NCBI RefSeq assembly: GCF_040947875.1
Contig: NZ_JBFRXN010000004.1
Coordinates: 434,001 to 498,000, forward strand
Origin: Pseudomonas sp. MYb118
GTDB taxonomy: Bacteria > Pseudomonadota > Gammaproteobacteria > Pseudomonadales > Pseudomonadaceae
Reading direction: 5' to 3'
Length of the DNA stretch: 64,000 bases
The notes beneath the pieces were generated by a model. It saw only the letters and a list, made by a program, of their open reading frames with translations. It was not told the DNA's origin and did not search any database. A program made the translations under genes and the position numbers. Position 1 is the stretch's first letter; the number at the start of each line of letters is the position of its first letter. Of the stretch, positions 26,432-35,497 are shown one piece after another.

Positions 26432-26683
26432 TTACTTGCGGCTAGCTTTTTCCAGCATGCGCAGAGCACGCTCGTTAGCTTCGTCAGCAGTCTGTTGTGC
26501 TTTTTGAGCAGCAGCCAGAGCTTCATCAGCTTTACGGTAAGCTTCGTCTGCACGAGCTTGTGCGCGAGCTGCTGCGTCTTCAGTTGCAGTCAGACGTGCT
26601 TCGGTTTCTTTCGATACGCTGCTGCAACCGGTAGCCAGAACTGCGGCCAGAGCCAGAGCAGAGAATTTCAGAACGTTGTTCAT
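26432..26683 (-). CDS. oprI: Major outer-membrane lipoprotein OprI (Lpp homologue)
   Basis: 83 residues from the ATG at 26683, preceded by AAGGGGAA. Lipobox LATGC places the lipidated Cys at residue 20. The mature part is an Ala-rich heptad coiled coil ([20 protein letters not shown] and on) that ends in ASRK, whose Lys can be bound to peptidoglycan as in Lpp. Codon use is highly biased, as expected for one of the most abundant proteins of the cell. A consensus-like promoter lies 60-95 bp upstream. Confidence 0.97.
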   Translation of the reverse strand: MNNVLKFSALALAAVLATGCSSVSKETEARLTATEDAAARAQARADEAYRKADEALAAAQKAQQTADEANERALRMLEKASRK

Positions 26684-26750
26684 CGTGTTCCCCTTCAAGG
26701 ACTTTCCATTAAGTAGCTGTCTCCTCAGAGTGAGGAAAGAGCCGGCGTAC

Positions 26751-26778
26751 ATACTACCCATTACTTGTCGTAAGTAAA
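26751..26778 (-). promoter_or_regulatory. oprI promoter with overlapping palindrome
   Basis: On the minus strand a -35 TTTACT (26778-26773) and -10 TAGTAT (26756-26751) are separated by 16 nt. The perfect inverted repeat TTACTT-GTCGT-AAGTAA (26761-26777) covers the spacer and most of the -35 element, in operator position. Confidence 0.5.
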
Positions 26779-27300
26779 CTGACGTAAAGCAAGAAGCCAA
26801 AAAAATTGTAGGCGTTGATTCTTTTTCGAGCAACTTTTACTTGCACCTGCTTAAAAAATATCCAGCCGCAAGGCCCGTGCAGAGCGAGTTGGCACGAAAA
26901 AGTTCCCTGCTTGCGCGACTGTTTCAGCGCCTTGGCTAAAGTCTGGCTATATGGATTCGTCTACACTTTCGTTGGGGGTTTGCGTGACACCTCTCATATC
27001 TTTCTCCTAGTTGAGGTGACTTAATAGAGAGACGTTCGTCTTAAGTCTCAACATCCGGCAATGTACAGGCGTTCGATCCCGGGAATTTTTCCGTCGAACC
27101 GCCCTGCGAAACCTGCGGTCAAACCTGGCGTGAAGACGAGCGCACCTTGAGCATTTGCGCCAATGGTGCCTACTATTTGATACGTGCCCGGTTCGGCTTT
27201 TCTCGGTGTCCATTGAGGCACAGGGTGGCGTAGATGTTCCTTCGCCGGAAAAACATCGGTAAGGTAGGGGTCAGCATACAAAGACCCACGAGGAGTAGTG
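26779..27300. other. Region upstream of oprI without a firm gene
   Basis: About 520 bp of lower GC than the neighbours. The only notable frame is a 90-codon minus-strand ORF (27048-27320). It overlaps the first 20 bp of the GNAT gene, has non-biased third positions and no clear ribosome site, so it may be a gene relic. No RNA gene was recognised. Confidence 0.5.
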
Positions 27301-27320
27301 ATGAGTGAGGCGTTGTCCAT
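27048..27320 (-). CDS. Doubtful 90-codon ORF
   Basis: The translation is protein-like (GTYQIVGTIGANAQGALVFT, then PGIERLYIAGC) and lacks the Arg/Pro bias of shadow frames. However, it has atypical codon use for this genome, no good Shine-Dalgarno sequence, and its start overlaps the GNAT gene on the other strand. A remnant or foreign fragment is as likely as an active gene. Confidence 0.22.
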   Translation of the reverse strand: MDNASLITTPRGSLYADPYLTDVFPAKEHLRHPVPQWTPRKAEPGTYQIVGTIGANAQGALVFTPGLTAGFAGRFDGKIPGIERLYIAGC

Positions 27321-27588
27321 CCACCATGACCAGGCTGGTCATCAGTTCGAGACCAATGTGGACGGTCATCGTGCCTACCTGACCTATATGGATCTGGGGA
27401 AACAGACCCTGGATATCTACCGCACCTTCGTGCCCAACGCGCTGCGCGGTCGTGGCATTGCGGCGGCCCTGACCGAGAAGGCGCTGGAGTATGCCGAGCA
27501 GATGGGCTACACCGTCATTCCTTCGTGCTCCTACGTGGAACGCTACATGGAGCGCCATCAGCGCCACGCGGCCAAGCTGAGCCAGTAA
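27301..27588 (+). CDS. Small GNAT family N-acetyltransferase
   Basis: 95 residues, ATG at 27301 with GAGGAG 5-6 nt upstream. A compact YjdJ-type GNAT: beta strands around HRAYLTYMDLG, then the acetyl-CoA loop in RTFVPNALRGRGIAAALTEK (R/QxxGxG/A pattern) and the C-terminal VIPSCSYVERYMERHQ. It acetylates an unknown small amine or protein. Monocistronic with a terminator. Confidence 0.88.
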   Translation: MSEALSIHHDQAGHQFETNVDGHRAYLTYMDLGKQTLDIYRTFVPNALRGRGIAAALTEKALEYAEQMGYTVIPSCSYVERYMERHQRHAAKLSQ

Positions 27589-27606
27589 ACCGAACACATA
27601 AAAAAA

Positions 27607-27633
27607 CGCCGGGCTGAGCCCGGCGTTTTTTTT
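27607..27633. terminator. Bidirectional terminator
   Basis: CGCCGGGC-TGA-GCCCGGCG flanked by AAAAAA and eight T, between the GNAT gene and the convergent DAHP synthase gene. Confidence 0.92.
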
Positions 27634-27648
27634 GCCCTGCGAAAACGA

Positions 27649-28725
27649 TCAGCTGCGTTCGCGTTTCGGCAGCACATCCTTGAGCTTGGCGTGCATGCTG
27701 CGCAGGGTGGTCTCGGTCGCGGACCAGTCGATGCAGGCATCGGTGATCGACACGCCGTATTGCAGGTCGGCGAGGTCGTTCGGGATGGCCTGGCAACCCC
27801 AGTTCAGGTGACTTTCGACCATCAGGCCGATGATCGACTGGTTGCCTTCGAGGATCTGGTTGGCAACGTTTTCCATGACCAGTGGTTGCAGGGCCGGGTC
27901 CTTGTTGGAGTTGGCGTGGCTGCAATCGACCATGATGTTCGGCTTGATCTTCGCCTTGTTCAGCGCCTGTTCGCACAGGGCGACGCTGACCGAGTCGTAG
28001 TTGGGCTTGCCGTTGCCGCCGCGCAATACCACGTGGCCGTAGGCGTTACCCTTGGTGGTGACGATCGACACGCCACCTTCCTGGTTGATCCCCAGGAACC
28101 GGTGCGGGCTGGACACCGACTGCAGGGCGTTGATCGCCACGGTCAGGCCGCCGTCGGTGCCGTTCTTGAAGCCGACCGCCGAAGACAGGCCGGAGGCCAT
28201 CTCACGGTGAGTCTGCGATTCGGTGGTGCGCGCGCCGATGGCCGACCAGCTGATCAGGTCCTGCAGGTATTGCGGGGAGATCGGGTCGAGGGCTTCGGTG
28301 GCGGTGGGCAGGCCCATCTCGGCCAGGTCCAGCAGCAATTGACGACCGATGTGCAGGCCATCCTGGATCTTGAAGGAGTCGTCCAGGTACGGGTCGTTGA
28401 TCAAGCCTTTCCAGCCGACGGTGGTGCGCGGCTTCTCGAAATACACGCGCATGACCAGATACAGGGTGTCGGAGACTTCCGCTGCCAGTACCTTCAGGCG
28501 TTCGGCGTATTCGTGGGCCGCCTTGATGTCATGGATCGAGCAAGGCCCGATGACCACGAACAGGCGATGGTCGGTGCCATCCAGAATGTTGCGAATCACT
28601 TCGCGGCCCTTGGTGACGGTGCGCAGGGCGGCGTCGCTCAGGGGGATGTCACGCTTGAGCTGATCAGGGGTGATCAGCGTCTCGTTGGAAGAGACGTTCA
28701 GGTCGTTGATCGGTAAATCAGCCAT
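27649..28725 (-). CDS. 3-deoxy-7-phosphoheptulonate (DAHP) synthase, type I
   Basis: 358 residues. Type I-alpha signature blocks: VIGPCSIHD, VMRVYFEKPRTTVGWKG, AIGARTTESQTHREMASGL, GFKNGTDGGL, VDCSHANSNKD. First step of the shikimate pathway (PEP plus erythrose-4-phosphate). This class comes in feedback-sensitive isoforms (AroF, AroG, AroH); which amino acid inhibits this one cannot be read safely. A second DAHP synthase, of type II, lies at 43176-44522. Confidence 0.94.
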   Translation of the reverse strand: MADLPINDLNVSSNETLITPDQLKRDIPLSDAALRTVTKGREVIRNILDGTDHRLFVVIGPCSIHDIKAAHEYAERLKVLAAEVSDTLYLVMRVYFEKPRTTVGWKGLINDPYLDDSFKIQDGLHIGRQLLLDLAEMGLPTATEALDPISPQYLQDLISWSAIGARTTESQTHREMASGLSSAVGFKNGTDGGLTVAINALQSVSSPHRFLGINQEGGVSIVTTKGNAYGHVVLRGGNGKPNYDSVSVALCEQALNKAKIKPNIMVDCSHANSNKDPALQPLVMENVANQILEGNQSIIGLMVESHLNWGCQAIPNDLADLQYGVSITDACIDWSATETTLRSMHAKLKDVLPKRERS

Positions 28726-28885
28726 CGTTTACTCGTCAGGTCACGGGTGCCGGCCGCCAGCGAACCCGCGCGGCGGAGCACAGCAAATTAAGCGCGTCGG
28801 GGAGCGGAACCTTAGCGCGTTACACCGTGGCTCGACAATGGGCAGACGCCGGTTTAACGGGCATTGCCCACCAATTGATGACCCT

Positions 28886-29329
28886 TCAATCCGTTACCGC
28901 CTGGGCAAATGCCTTGTGAACGGTGTCGTGGGAGAACTCGTCGGCATGTTGCTGCACCCATTCCAGCGCCAGCGCCTGGGTTTCCTGCAGGTCGTCATGG
29001 GCGTCGTGCAGGCGGCAGTAGCGTTCGATCTGACACACCTGCTCACCCATTCGCGCGGTGAACATCATCTGCTCGTCGACGAAGGCAATGCCCACCAGGT
29101 AACCGCGTTTGCGCTTGAGGCACCAGGCCACATAACCGAGGTAGCAGAGGTCAGGGTTCAAGCTCGGCATGCGCACTTCCAGCGCCGTGCCGTGGCGCCA
29201 GGCGCGGTGGTAATTGCAAGCCATGCCCCCGAGGCTGATAGTGTGCAGTTGTTGCCGCGAAATACACTCAGGTCTGAGTAACTTCAATTCCACGGGCACA
29301 TCGTCAGGATGAGGAATAAAGCGTCCCAT
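28886..29329 (-). CDS. PilZ domain protein
   Basis: 147 residues from MGRFIPHPDD at 29329; in-frame ATGs upstream lie opposite the thioredoxin-like gene. A PilZ-type beta barrel is suggested by VELKLLRPECISRQQLHTIS, LGGMACNYHRAWRHGTALEV and CYLGYVAWCLKRKRGYLVGI. The canonical RxxxR of strong c-di-GMP binders is not obvious, so ligand binding is uncertain. The C-terminus is helical. The start codon shares a CATG with the divergent thioredoxin-like gene. Confidence 0.75.
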   Translation of the reverse strand: MGRFIPHPDDVPVELKLLRPECISRQQLHTISLGGMACNYHRAWRHGTALEVRMPSLNPDLCYLGYVAWCLKRKRGYLVGIAFVDEQMMFTARMGEQVCQIERYCRLHDAHDDLQETQALALEWVQQHADEFSHDTVHKAFAQAVTD

Positions 29330-29714
29330 GAGCACAGACTCCATGTGTCGGCCATCTGACATTATTTTCCCCAGTATAGTGGCCGAATTAGAATTGACCG
29401 ATTTCGACGCCGACCAGCGGTTGCTGGCGATGAGCGGCGTTTCACTGGTGATTTTCACCAGTGTGGGTTGCTCCAGTTGCCGTTTCGCCCGCGAGCAATT
29501 GCCAGCGCTCGACCTTGATGTCGACCGGTTGTGCTGGATTGATGCGGGGAACAATGGCGGGGTGGTCGAGCGTTATCAGGTTTTTCATTTGCCGGCGCTG
29601 TTCGTGGTGCGCGACGGTGAGTTTTTCGGGGCATTGAAGTCGCGCCTGACCGCCAGTGAGCTCAACCGGGCCGTGGCCCAGGCGCTGCGCAAAACAGCAG
29701 AGGATTTGCCATGA
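29328..29714 (+). CDS. Thioredoxin-like protein with CSSC motif
   Basis: 128 residues. The thioredoxin fold core VSLVIFTSVGCSSCRFAREQ contains the redox pair CSSC in place of CGPC. A cis-Pro block follows (FHLPALFVVRDGEFFGALKS). No signal peptide, so cytoplasmic. The stop overlaps the next gene's start (ATGA), which couples it to the ketopantoate reductase gene. Function unknown beyond disulfide exchange; the start ATG at 29328 has AGGAA rather far upstream. Confidence 0.82.
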   Translation: MSTDSMCRPSDIIFPSIVAELELTDFDADQRLLAMSGVSLVIFTSVGCSSCRFAREQLPALDLDVDRLCWIDAGNNGGVVERYQVFHLPALFVVRDGEFFGALKSRLTASELNRAVAQALRKTAEDLP

Positions 29715-30667
29715 CAGGAACAGTCGCAAAACCGACCATCGGTATTATTGGCACCGGCGCCATCGGTGGTTTCTACGGATTGATGCTGGCGCGAGCCGGT
29801 TTCGATGTGCATTTTCTGTTGCGCAGCGAGTTTTGCGCGGTGGCTGAACACGGGTTGCGACTCGACAGCGCCGTGCATGGCAAGCTGACGTTGAATCCGG
29901 TGCAGGCCTATTCGTGCGCCGAAGACATGCCGCCCTGTGACTGGTTGCTGATCGGCGCGAAAACCACCAGCAATGCCGAACTGGTGCCGGCCATTCTCCA
30001 GGCCGCCGCGCCCGACGCCAAAGTGCTGTTGCTGCAGAACGGCCTGGACGTTGAAGACGGTCTGCGCGAGTTGTTGCCCGACTCGCTGCACGTGCTGGGC
30101 GGGCTCTGCTACATCTGTGTCCATCGCGACGGGCCGGGGGCGATCACCCATCAGGCGCTGGGCATGGTGCATGTCGGCTATCACAGTGGCCCGGCAGCAG
30201 ATGAGCAGGCGGGTACGGCAATTGCCGAGGAGGGCGCACGCCTGTTCCAGGCCGCCGGTATCGACTCCCACAGCATGCCGAATCTGCATCAGGCGCGCTG
30301 GCAGAAGCTGGTCTGGAACATCCCTTACAACGGTCTGTCGGTGTTGCTGGGCGCCAGCACCACACCGCTGATGGCCGATGCCGACAGTCGGGAACTGATC
30401 AAGGCCGTGATGGCCGAGGTGGTCCAGGGGGCCATCGCCTGCGGTCACGAAGTTGCGCCCGGGTATGCCGAGCATCTGTTTGCGATGACCGAAAAAATGC
30501 CCGACTACTGGCCGAGCATGTATCACGATTTCCTGCACAAGCGCCCGCTGGAACTGGCGGCGATCTATGCCCGGCCACTGGCTGCGGCCAAGGCGGCAGG
30601 GTGTGAAATGCCCCGGATCGAAGCGCTGTACCGCAGCTTGAGTTTTATTGATCGACGCAACGCTTGA
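29711..30667 (+). CDS. 2-dehydropantoate 2-reductase family protein
   Basis: 318 residues. N-terminal Rossmann fold with IIGTGAIGGFYGLMLARAG (GxGxxG). The segments LLIGAKTT and LLLQNGL, and KLVWNIPYNGLSVLLG with its catalytic Lys, match ApbA/PanE. It would reduce ketopantoate to pantoate with NADPH for pantothenate and CoA. Several paralogues are common in Pseudomonas, so panE itself is not certain. Coupled to the upstream thioredoxin-like gene by a 4-bp overlap. Confidence 0.88.
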   Translation: MTGTVAKPTIGIIGTGAIGGFYGLMLARAGFDVHFLLRSEFCAVAEHGLRLDSAVHGKLTLNPVQAYSCAEDMPPCDWLLIGAKTTSNAELVPAILQAAAPDAKVLLLQNGLDVEDGLRELLPDSLHVLGGLCYICVHRDGPGAITHQALGMVHVGYHSGPAADEQAGTAIAEEGARLFQAAGIDSHSMPNLHQARWQKLVWNIPYNGLSVLLGASTTPLMADADSRELIKAVMAEVVQGAIACGHEVAPGYAEHLFAMTEKMPDYWPSMYHDFLHKRPLELAAIYARPLAAAKAAGCEMPRIEALYRSLSFIDRRNA

Positions 30668-30691
30668 GTCGATCACCCGAGGGGGAAGGGC

Positions 30692-31597
30692 ATGGCCAAA
30701 ACGATTGACGACAAGCTGGTGCTGGCGATTTCTTCGCGGGCGCTGTTCGACCTGAGCGAGAGCCACAAGGTGTATCTGTCCAGTGGCGTGGAGGCGTACC
30801 GGCAATACCAGATCGAGCACGAGGACGAAATTCTCGAGCCCGGCGATGCCTTCCCGCTGGTGCAAAAACTGCTCAACCTCAATGCCAGCCTGGGGCGCGC
30901 ACGGGTCGAAGTCGTCCTGGTGTCGCGCAACAGTGCCGACACCGGGCTGCGAGTGTTCAACTCGATTCATCATTACGGCCTGGCGATTTCCCGCGCGGCG
31001 TTCGTCGGTGGGCGCAGCCCGTACCCTTATCTCAAGGCCTTCGGTTGCGACCTGTTTCTGTCGACCCATGCCGAAGACGTGCGCAGCGCCCTGGATGCCG
31101 GGTTCGCGGCAGCGACCATTCTCTCCGGCGGTGCCAGCCGTGCCGCCAGTGATGAACTGCGCATTGCCTTTGACGGTGACGCGGTGCTGTTTTCCGACGA
31201 GTCGGAGCGCATCTATCAGGCCGGTGGCCTTGAAGCGTTCCAGGCCAGTGAGCGCGAAAGCGCCCGTCAACCGTTGCGTGGCGGGCCTTTCAAGGGCTTC
31301 CTCGCGGCACTGAATCTGCTCCAGCGTGAGTTCGCCGACGACGCCTGCCCGATTCGCACCGCGCTGGTGACGGCCCGTTCGGCGCCAGCCCATGAGCGGG
31401 TGATCCGCACCTTGCGCGAATGGGACATCCGCCTGGACGAGTCGCTGTTTCTCGGCGGCCTGACCAAATCGGCGTTTCTCGAAGCCTTTGCCGCCGACGT
31501 GTTTTTCGACGATCAGGCCGGTCATTGCGAGTTGGCCCGCGAGGTGGTCGCGACCGGCCATGTGCCCCATGGCATAAGCAACGAGCAAAAGGTTTAA
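30692..31597 (+). CDS. Cytosolic 5'-nucleotidase family protein
   Basis: 301 residues, matching the 5-nucleotidase family related to animal NT5C1A. Blocks: VLAISSRALFDLSESHKVYL, in which the usual first Asp of the HAD-like motif reads SSRALFD, then VEVVLVSRNSADTGLRVFNS, IAFDGDAVLFSDESE and a C-terminal VFFDDQAGH. It dephosphorylates nucleoside monophosphates by family. Probable third gene of the unit starting at 29328; 24 bp separate it from the reductase. Confidence 0.85.
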   Translation: MAKTIDDKLVLAISSRALFDLSESHKVYLSSGVEAYRQYQIEHEDEILEPGDAFPLVQKLLNLNASLGRARVEVVLVSRNSADTGLRVFNSIHHYGLAISRAAFVGGRSPYPYLKAFGCDLFLSTHAEDVRSALDAGFAAATILSGGASRAASDELRIAFDGDAVLFSDESERIYQAGGLEAFQASERESARQPLRGGPFKGFLAALNLLQREFADDACPIRTALVTARSAPAHERVIRTLREWDIRLDESLFLGGLTKSAFLEAFAADVFFDDQAGHCELAREVVATGHVPHGISNEQKV

Positions 31598-31692
31598 GCC
31601 TGTGGTTCAACGCGTTACGCGGGACGTCGCACTCGCCAACGCACTGCTAAGCTGAATCAATCTCCGCCATGTTGGCTTTGCGAGGAGATCCT

Positions 31693-32196
31693 ATGATTCG
31701 TTCGATGTTGTACGCCACCGACCTTGGCCTGTACGCCCCTGTGGTGATGCAGCATGCCCTGGCGCTGGCTCGAACCTTCGAGGCTGATTTGTATGTGGTG
31801 CACGCCGTCGAGCCCATGGGGCTGTTCGCCGAGTCGGTGTTGCAGAGCTACCTTGATGAGCGGGCACTGAACGAGTTTCACAGTCAGGGGCTCAATACAG
31901 TCATTGCCAATATCGAGCAGCGCGTGCTCGAGGGGTTTCGTGATGAACTGGGGGATGAAGGAAAGCAGGAGTTGGAGAGGATCAAGGCCGTGCGGGTGCT
32001 CCAGGGCGATCCGTCGCAGGTGATTCTCGACCAGGCGCGAAAACTTTCCGTGGATTTGTTGATCGTAGGCAGTCATAGCCATGGTGCTGGCGCGGAAACG
32101 CCTCTGGGCAGGACCGCAGCGCGGGTATTGCAGTTGGCTCAGGTCCCGGTCTATCTGGTGCCGTTGGTGGAACGGCGGCGCCGTGGGGATCGCTAG
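31693..32196 (+). CDS. Universal stress protein (UspA family)
   Basis: 167 residues from the ATG at 31693, with AGGAG 7 nt upstream. One Usp domain: SMLYATDLGLYAPVVMQHAL at the start, DLLIVGSHSHGAG in the middle and VLQLAQVPVYLVPL at the end. The ATP-binding GxxGxnG(S/T) loop is only partly kept (GSHSHGAGAETPLGRTAARV). An in-frame upstream start (31669) lacks a better site. Confidence 0.88.
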   Translation: MIRSMLYATDLGLYAPVVMQHALALARTFEADLYVVHAVEPMGLFAESVLQSYLDERALNEFHSQGLNTVIANIEQRVLEGFRDELGDEGKQELERIKAVRVLQGDPSQVILDQARKLSVDLLIVGSHSHGAGAETPLGRTAARVLQLAQVPVYLVPLVERRRRGDR

Positions 32197-32300
32197 AACA
32201 CGAATAATGGCAATTTGATAAAAAAGTTCTAGATTTATTCGTCAAGCCATTCATATAGTTATATACCGTCGCTGATGCCCGTGGCGTCTACCTGCTTTGA

Positions 32301-33284
<984 letters not shown>

Positions 33285-33289
33285 TCCTG

Positions 33290-33772
33290 CTAGACGACCT
33301 CGGTGACAGAAAACTGTTGCCGGGCGCCCGCCACCACGATCTCTACCTCATCCCCCTCGAACTTGCCCAGCAGGCCTTTGCCCAGCGGTGAGCGAGGGGT
33401 GATGACGGTAATCGACTGCCCCACCAGGTCGACTTTCAGACCTGCCGCATCCGGGGCTAGAAACAGCCATTGCTCACGCCCCTTGTCGTCCTCCAGGCCC
33501 AGCAGCGCACCGACTTCGATGCCGCGCTGGTCGTCGTAGGGGCGCAAGGACATGTTCTGGCACAACGTCAGTGACTGGCGGATTTCTTCCATGCGCCGGG
33601 CCTGGCCGGTTGCCAGATAAGACGCTTCCAGCCCCAGGGTGTCGTACTTGTTCTCGGCGATGTTTTCTTCGTGGGTGGCGGTTTCGTAAGCGGTCTGCGC
33701 GGCACGCTCGGCGACGTTGAGGTCGATCCTGAGTTTGTCGATGATCAGTTGGTGGACGCTTGTCTTGTTCAT
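33290..33772 (-). CDS. GreA/GreB family elongation-factor-like protein
   Basis: 160 residues from the ATG at 33772; a TTG two codons earlier is unlikely. N-terminal helical hairpin (about 10-75, with ENIAENKYDTLGLEASYLATGQ) and a C-terminal FKBP-like domain ending VDLVGQSITVITPRSPLGKG, which matches the GreA/GreB C-terminal signature. The hairpin tip is not the Gre acidic loop, so it may bind RNA polymerase without the cleavage role. Starts 2 bp after the stop of the membrane-protein gene upstream. Confidence 0.82.
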   Translation of the reverse strand: MNKTSVHQLIIDKLRIDLNVAERAAQTAYETATHEENIAENKYDTLGLEASYLATGQARRMEEIRQSLTLCQNMSLRPYDDQRGIEVGALLGLEDDKGREQWLFLAPDAAGLKVDLVGQSITVITPRSPLGKGLLGKFEGDEVEIVVAGARQQFSVTEVV

Positions 33773-33774
33773 GA

Positions 33775-34182
33775 TCAATCGCAGAATTGCAGGACGTTGG
33801 CGCGGCTTTTTTCATTCGGTGCCGTGCGATCCTGTTGCAGCCAGAACTGGCATTTGGGGTTCGACAGGTTGCGGTTGCTGCTGCGCGCCTCGTCGAGGCG
33901 CTGGGCCTGTTCGTTCTTGCGCAGGTTTTCTTCGTACTGTTCGAACTGCGGGCTCGGTGGCGGCAGATCGGGTGCCGGTTGTACCACGGGCGGATTGGCC
34001 AGTTGCTGCACGGCCTGGGCCACGGGTGCCAGTTGTTCGTTGAACACGAAGCGCGAGGCGAGCCAGACAGTCAGCGCCACGGCAAGAAATCCCAGCCACA
34101 CACCAAGGGCGATGCTGCCGGTCAGTTGCAGGGCGTTGAGCCGACTTGGCAAAGTCCGGCGTGGGGTGGGGCGATAGGGCAT
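33775..34182 (-). CDS. Single-pass membrane protein, conserved hypothetical
   Basis: 135 residues: basic N-terminus (MPYRPTPRRTLPSRLN), one membrane helix about 19-44, a Pro-rich stretch (NPPVVQPAPDLPPPSP), then a charged helix and a C-terminal segment with two Cys (KCQFWLQQ, LQFCD). The layout suggests an N-in, C-out inner-membrane protein with a periplasmic disulfide-capable tail. Cotranscribed with the Gre-like gene (2-bp gap). Family not recognised. Confidence 0.7.
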   Translation of the reverse strand: MPYRPTPRRTLPSRLNALQLTGSIALGVWLGFLAVALTVWLASRFVFNEQLAPVAQAVQQLANPPVVQPAPDLPPPSPQFEQYEENLRKNEQAQRLDEARSSNRNLSNPKCQFWLQQDRTAPNEKSRANVLQFCD

Positions 34183-34306
34183 GACTGCCTCCTGGCGGGT
34201 GATCGCGGGCGAGTGGCGATTGTCGCATGAAGATTAATCGCCGTCGGCTCTTCTGCGCGGAGTAATTTATGCGGACAATCGGCGCCTTTGCCAACGGGAG
34301 CCTGTA

Positions 34307-35449
34307 ATGCCTGAAATGAAAACCCGCTGGGATATTTTCTGCACCGTGGTCGACAACTTTGGCGACATCGGTGTGACCTGGCGCCTGGCCCGGCAACTGG
34401 TCGCCGAGCACTCCCTGGCGGTGCGGCTGTGGGTCGATGACCTGCGGGCGTTCGAACGCCTGTGCCCGGACATCGACATCCATGCCGCGCAGCAGTGGCA
34501 GGCGGGTGTCGACGTTCGCCAGTGGCCAGCCGACTGGGCGTCCACCGATGCTGCGGATGTGGTGATTGCTGCCTTTGCCTGCCAGTTGCCAGGCGCCTAC
34601 ATGGATGCCATGGCTTCGCGCGACAAGCTGCCGTTGTGGATGAACCTGGACTATCTGAGCGCCGAAGACTGGGTCGTTGGCTGCCACGGTCTGCCGTCGG
34701 TGAAATACAAAAGCGTGCAGAAATACTTTTTCTTCCCGGGGTTCCAGGCCGGCACGGGTGGGCTGTTGCGTGAGCGCGGGTTGCTTGAGCAGCGTCGGCA
34801 GTTTCAGCAAAGTCCGGAGCTTCAGCGAACATTCCTGCGGGGGTTAGGCATTGTTCCGGCGGCGGGTGCGCAGTTGATCTCGCTGTTTGCCTACGAAAAT
34901 GCAGGGCTGGGCAGTTGGCTGGACGTCTTGGCGGCGCACGCGCAGCCTACGCACTTGCTGGTGCCGGAAGGGCGGATTCTCGGCGACGTCGAGCGTTGGC
35001 TCGGTGTGCCGGGGCTGGCGGCGGGGGCCGTGCACGTGCGCGACGCCCTGACCGTGCAGGTGCTGCCATTCGTTCCTCAGGACCAGTACGACCGCTTGTT
35101 GTGGAGCTGCGACTTCAACGCCGTGCGCGGCGAAGACTCCTTCGTTCGCGCGCAATGGGCGGGTCGGCCGCTGCTCTGGCACATTTATCGACAGGACGAA
35201 GACATCCACCTGGACAAGCTCGAAGCCTTCCTGACGCTGTACACAAAAGACCTTTCGGCTGCCGCTCGTGAGGCGATCAGCGGTTTTTGGCGGGCGTGGA
35301 ATGCTGGCGATACAGTAGCCGATCAGTGGCTGACGACCCGTAAACACTGGCCGGAACTGCAAAAACACGCCGACGCGTGGTGTCTGGAACAGGCCTCGCG
35401 GGCGGATCTTGCCGCAGCGCTGGTACAGTTTTACCTAAATTGGCTATGA
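34307..35449 (+). CDS. earP: EF-P arginine 32 rhamnosyltransferase EarP
   Basis: 380 residues, GT-B fold without signal or membrane segments. The N-terminal block WDIFCTVVDNFGDIGVTWRL contains the Asp residues that characterise EarP. The C-terminal block VLPFVPQDQYDRLLWSCDFN, then VRGEDSFVRAQWAGRPLLWH carries the nucleotide-sugar-binding residues. It transfers rhamnose from dTDP-rhamnose to Arg32 of elongation factor P. efp follows 48 bp downstream on the same strand, the usual EarP-EF-P pairing. Confidence 0.96.
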   Translation: MPEMKTRWDIFCTVVDNFGDIGVTWRLARQLVAEHSLAVRLWVDDLRAFERLCPDIDIHAAQQWQAGVDVRQWPADWASTDAADVVIAAFACQLPGAYMDAMASRDKLPLWMNLDYLSAEDWVVGCHGLPSVKYKSVQKYFFFPGFQAGTGGLLRERGLLEQRRQFQQSPELQRTFLRGLGIVPAAGAQLISLFAYENAGLGSWLDVLAAHAQPTHLLVPEGRILGDVERWLGVPGLAAGAVHVRDALTVQVLPFVPQDQYDRLLWSCDFNAVRGEDSFVRAQWAGRPLLWHIYRQDEDIHLDKLEAFLTLYTKDLSAAAREAISGFWRAWNAGDTVADQWLTTRKHWPELQKHADAWCLEQASRADLAAALVQFYLNWL

Positions 35450-35497
35450 TACGCGGCCTAGATTTTAGTAACTCCCATCCAAATTCGGATATTCGCA

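Noticed and set aside
26890..26925. Possible sigma-54 promoter (TTGGCAC followed by TTGC)
   Set aside because: The spacing between the two blocks is several bases too long for a -24/-12 element.
26815..27024. 69-codon plus-strand ORF upstream of the GNAT gene
   Set aside because: Cys- and Leu-rich random composition, antisense to the oprI upstream region and without a ribosome site.
29585..31588. 667-codon minus-strand ORF opposite panE-like and nucleotidase genes
   Set aside because: Spans two well-supported plus-strand genes and their gap; a typical third-position artefact.
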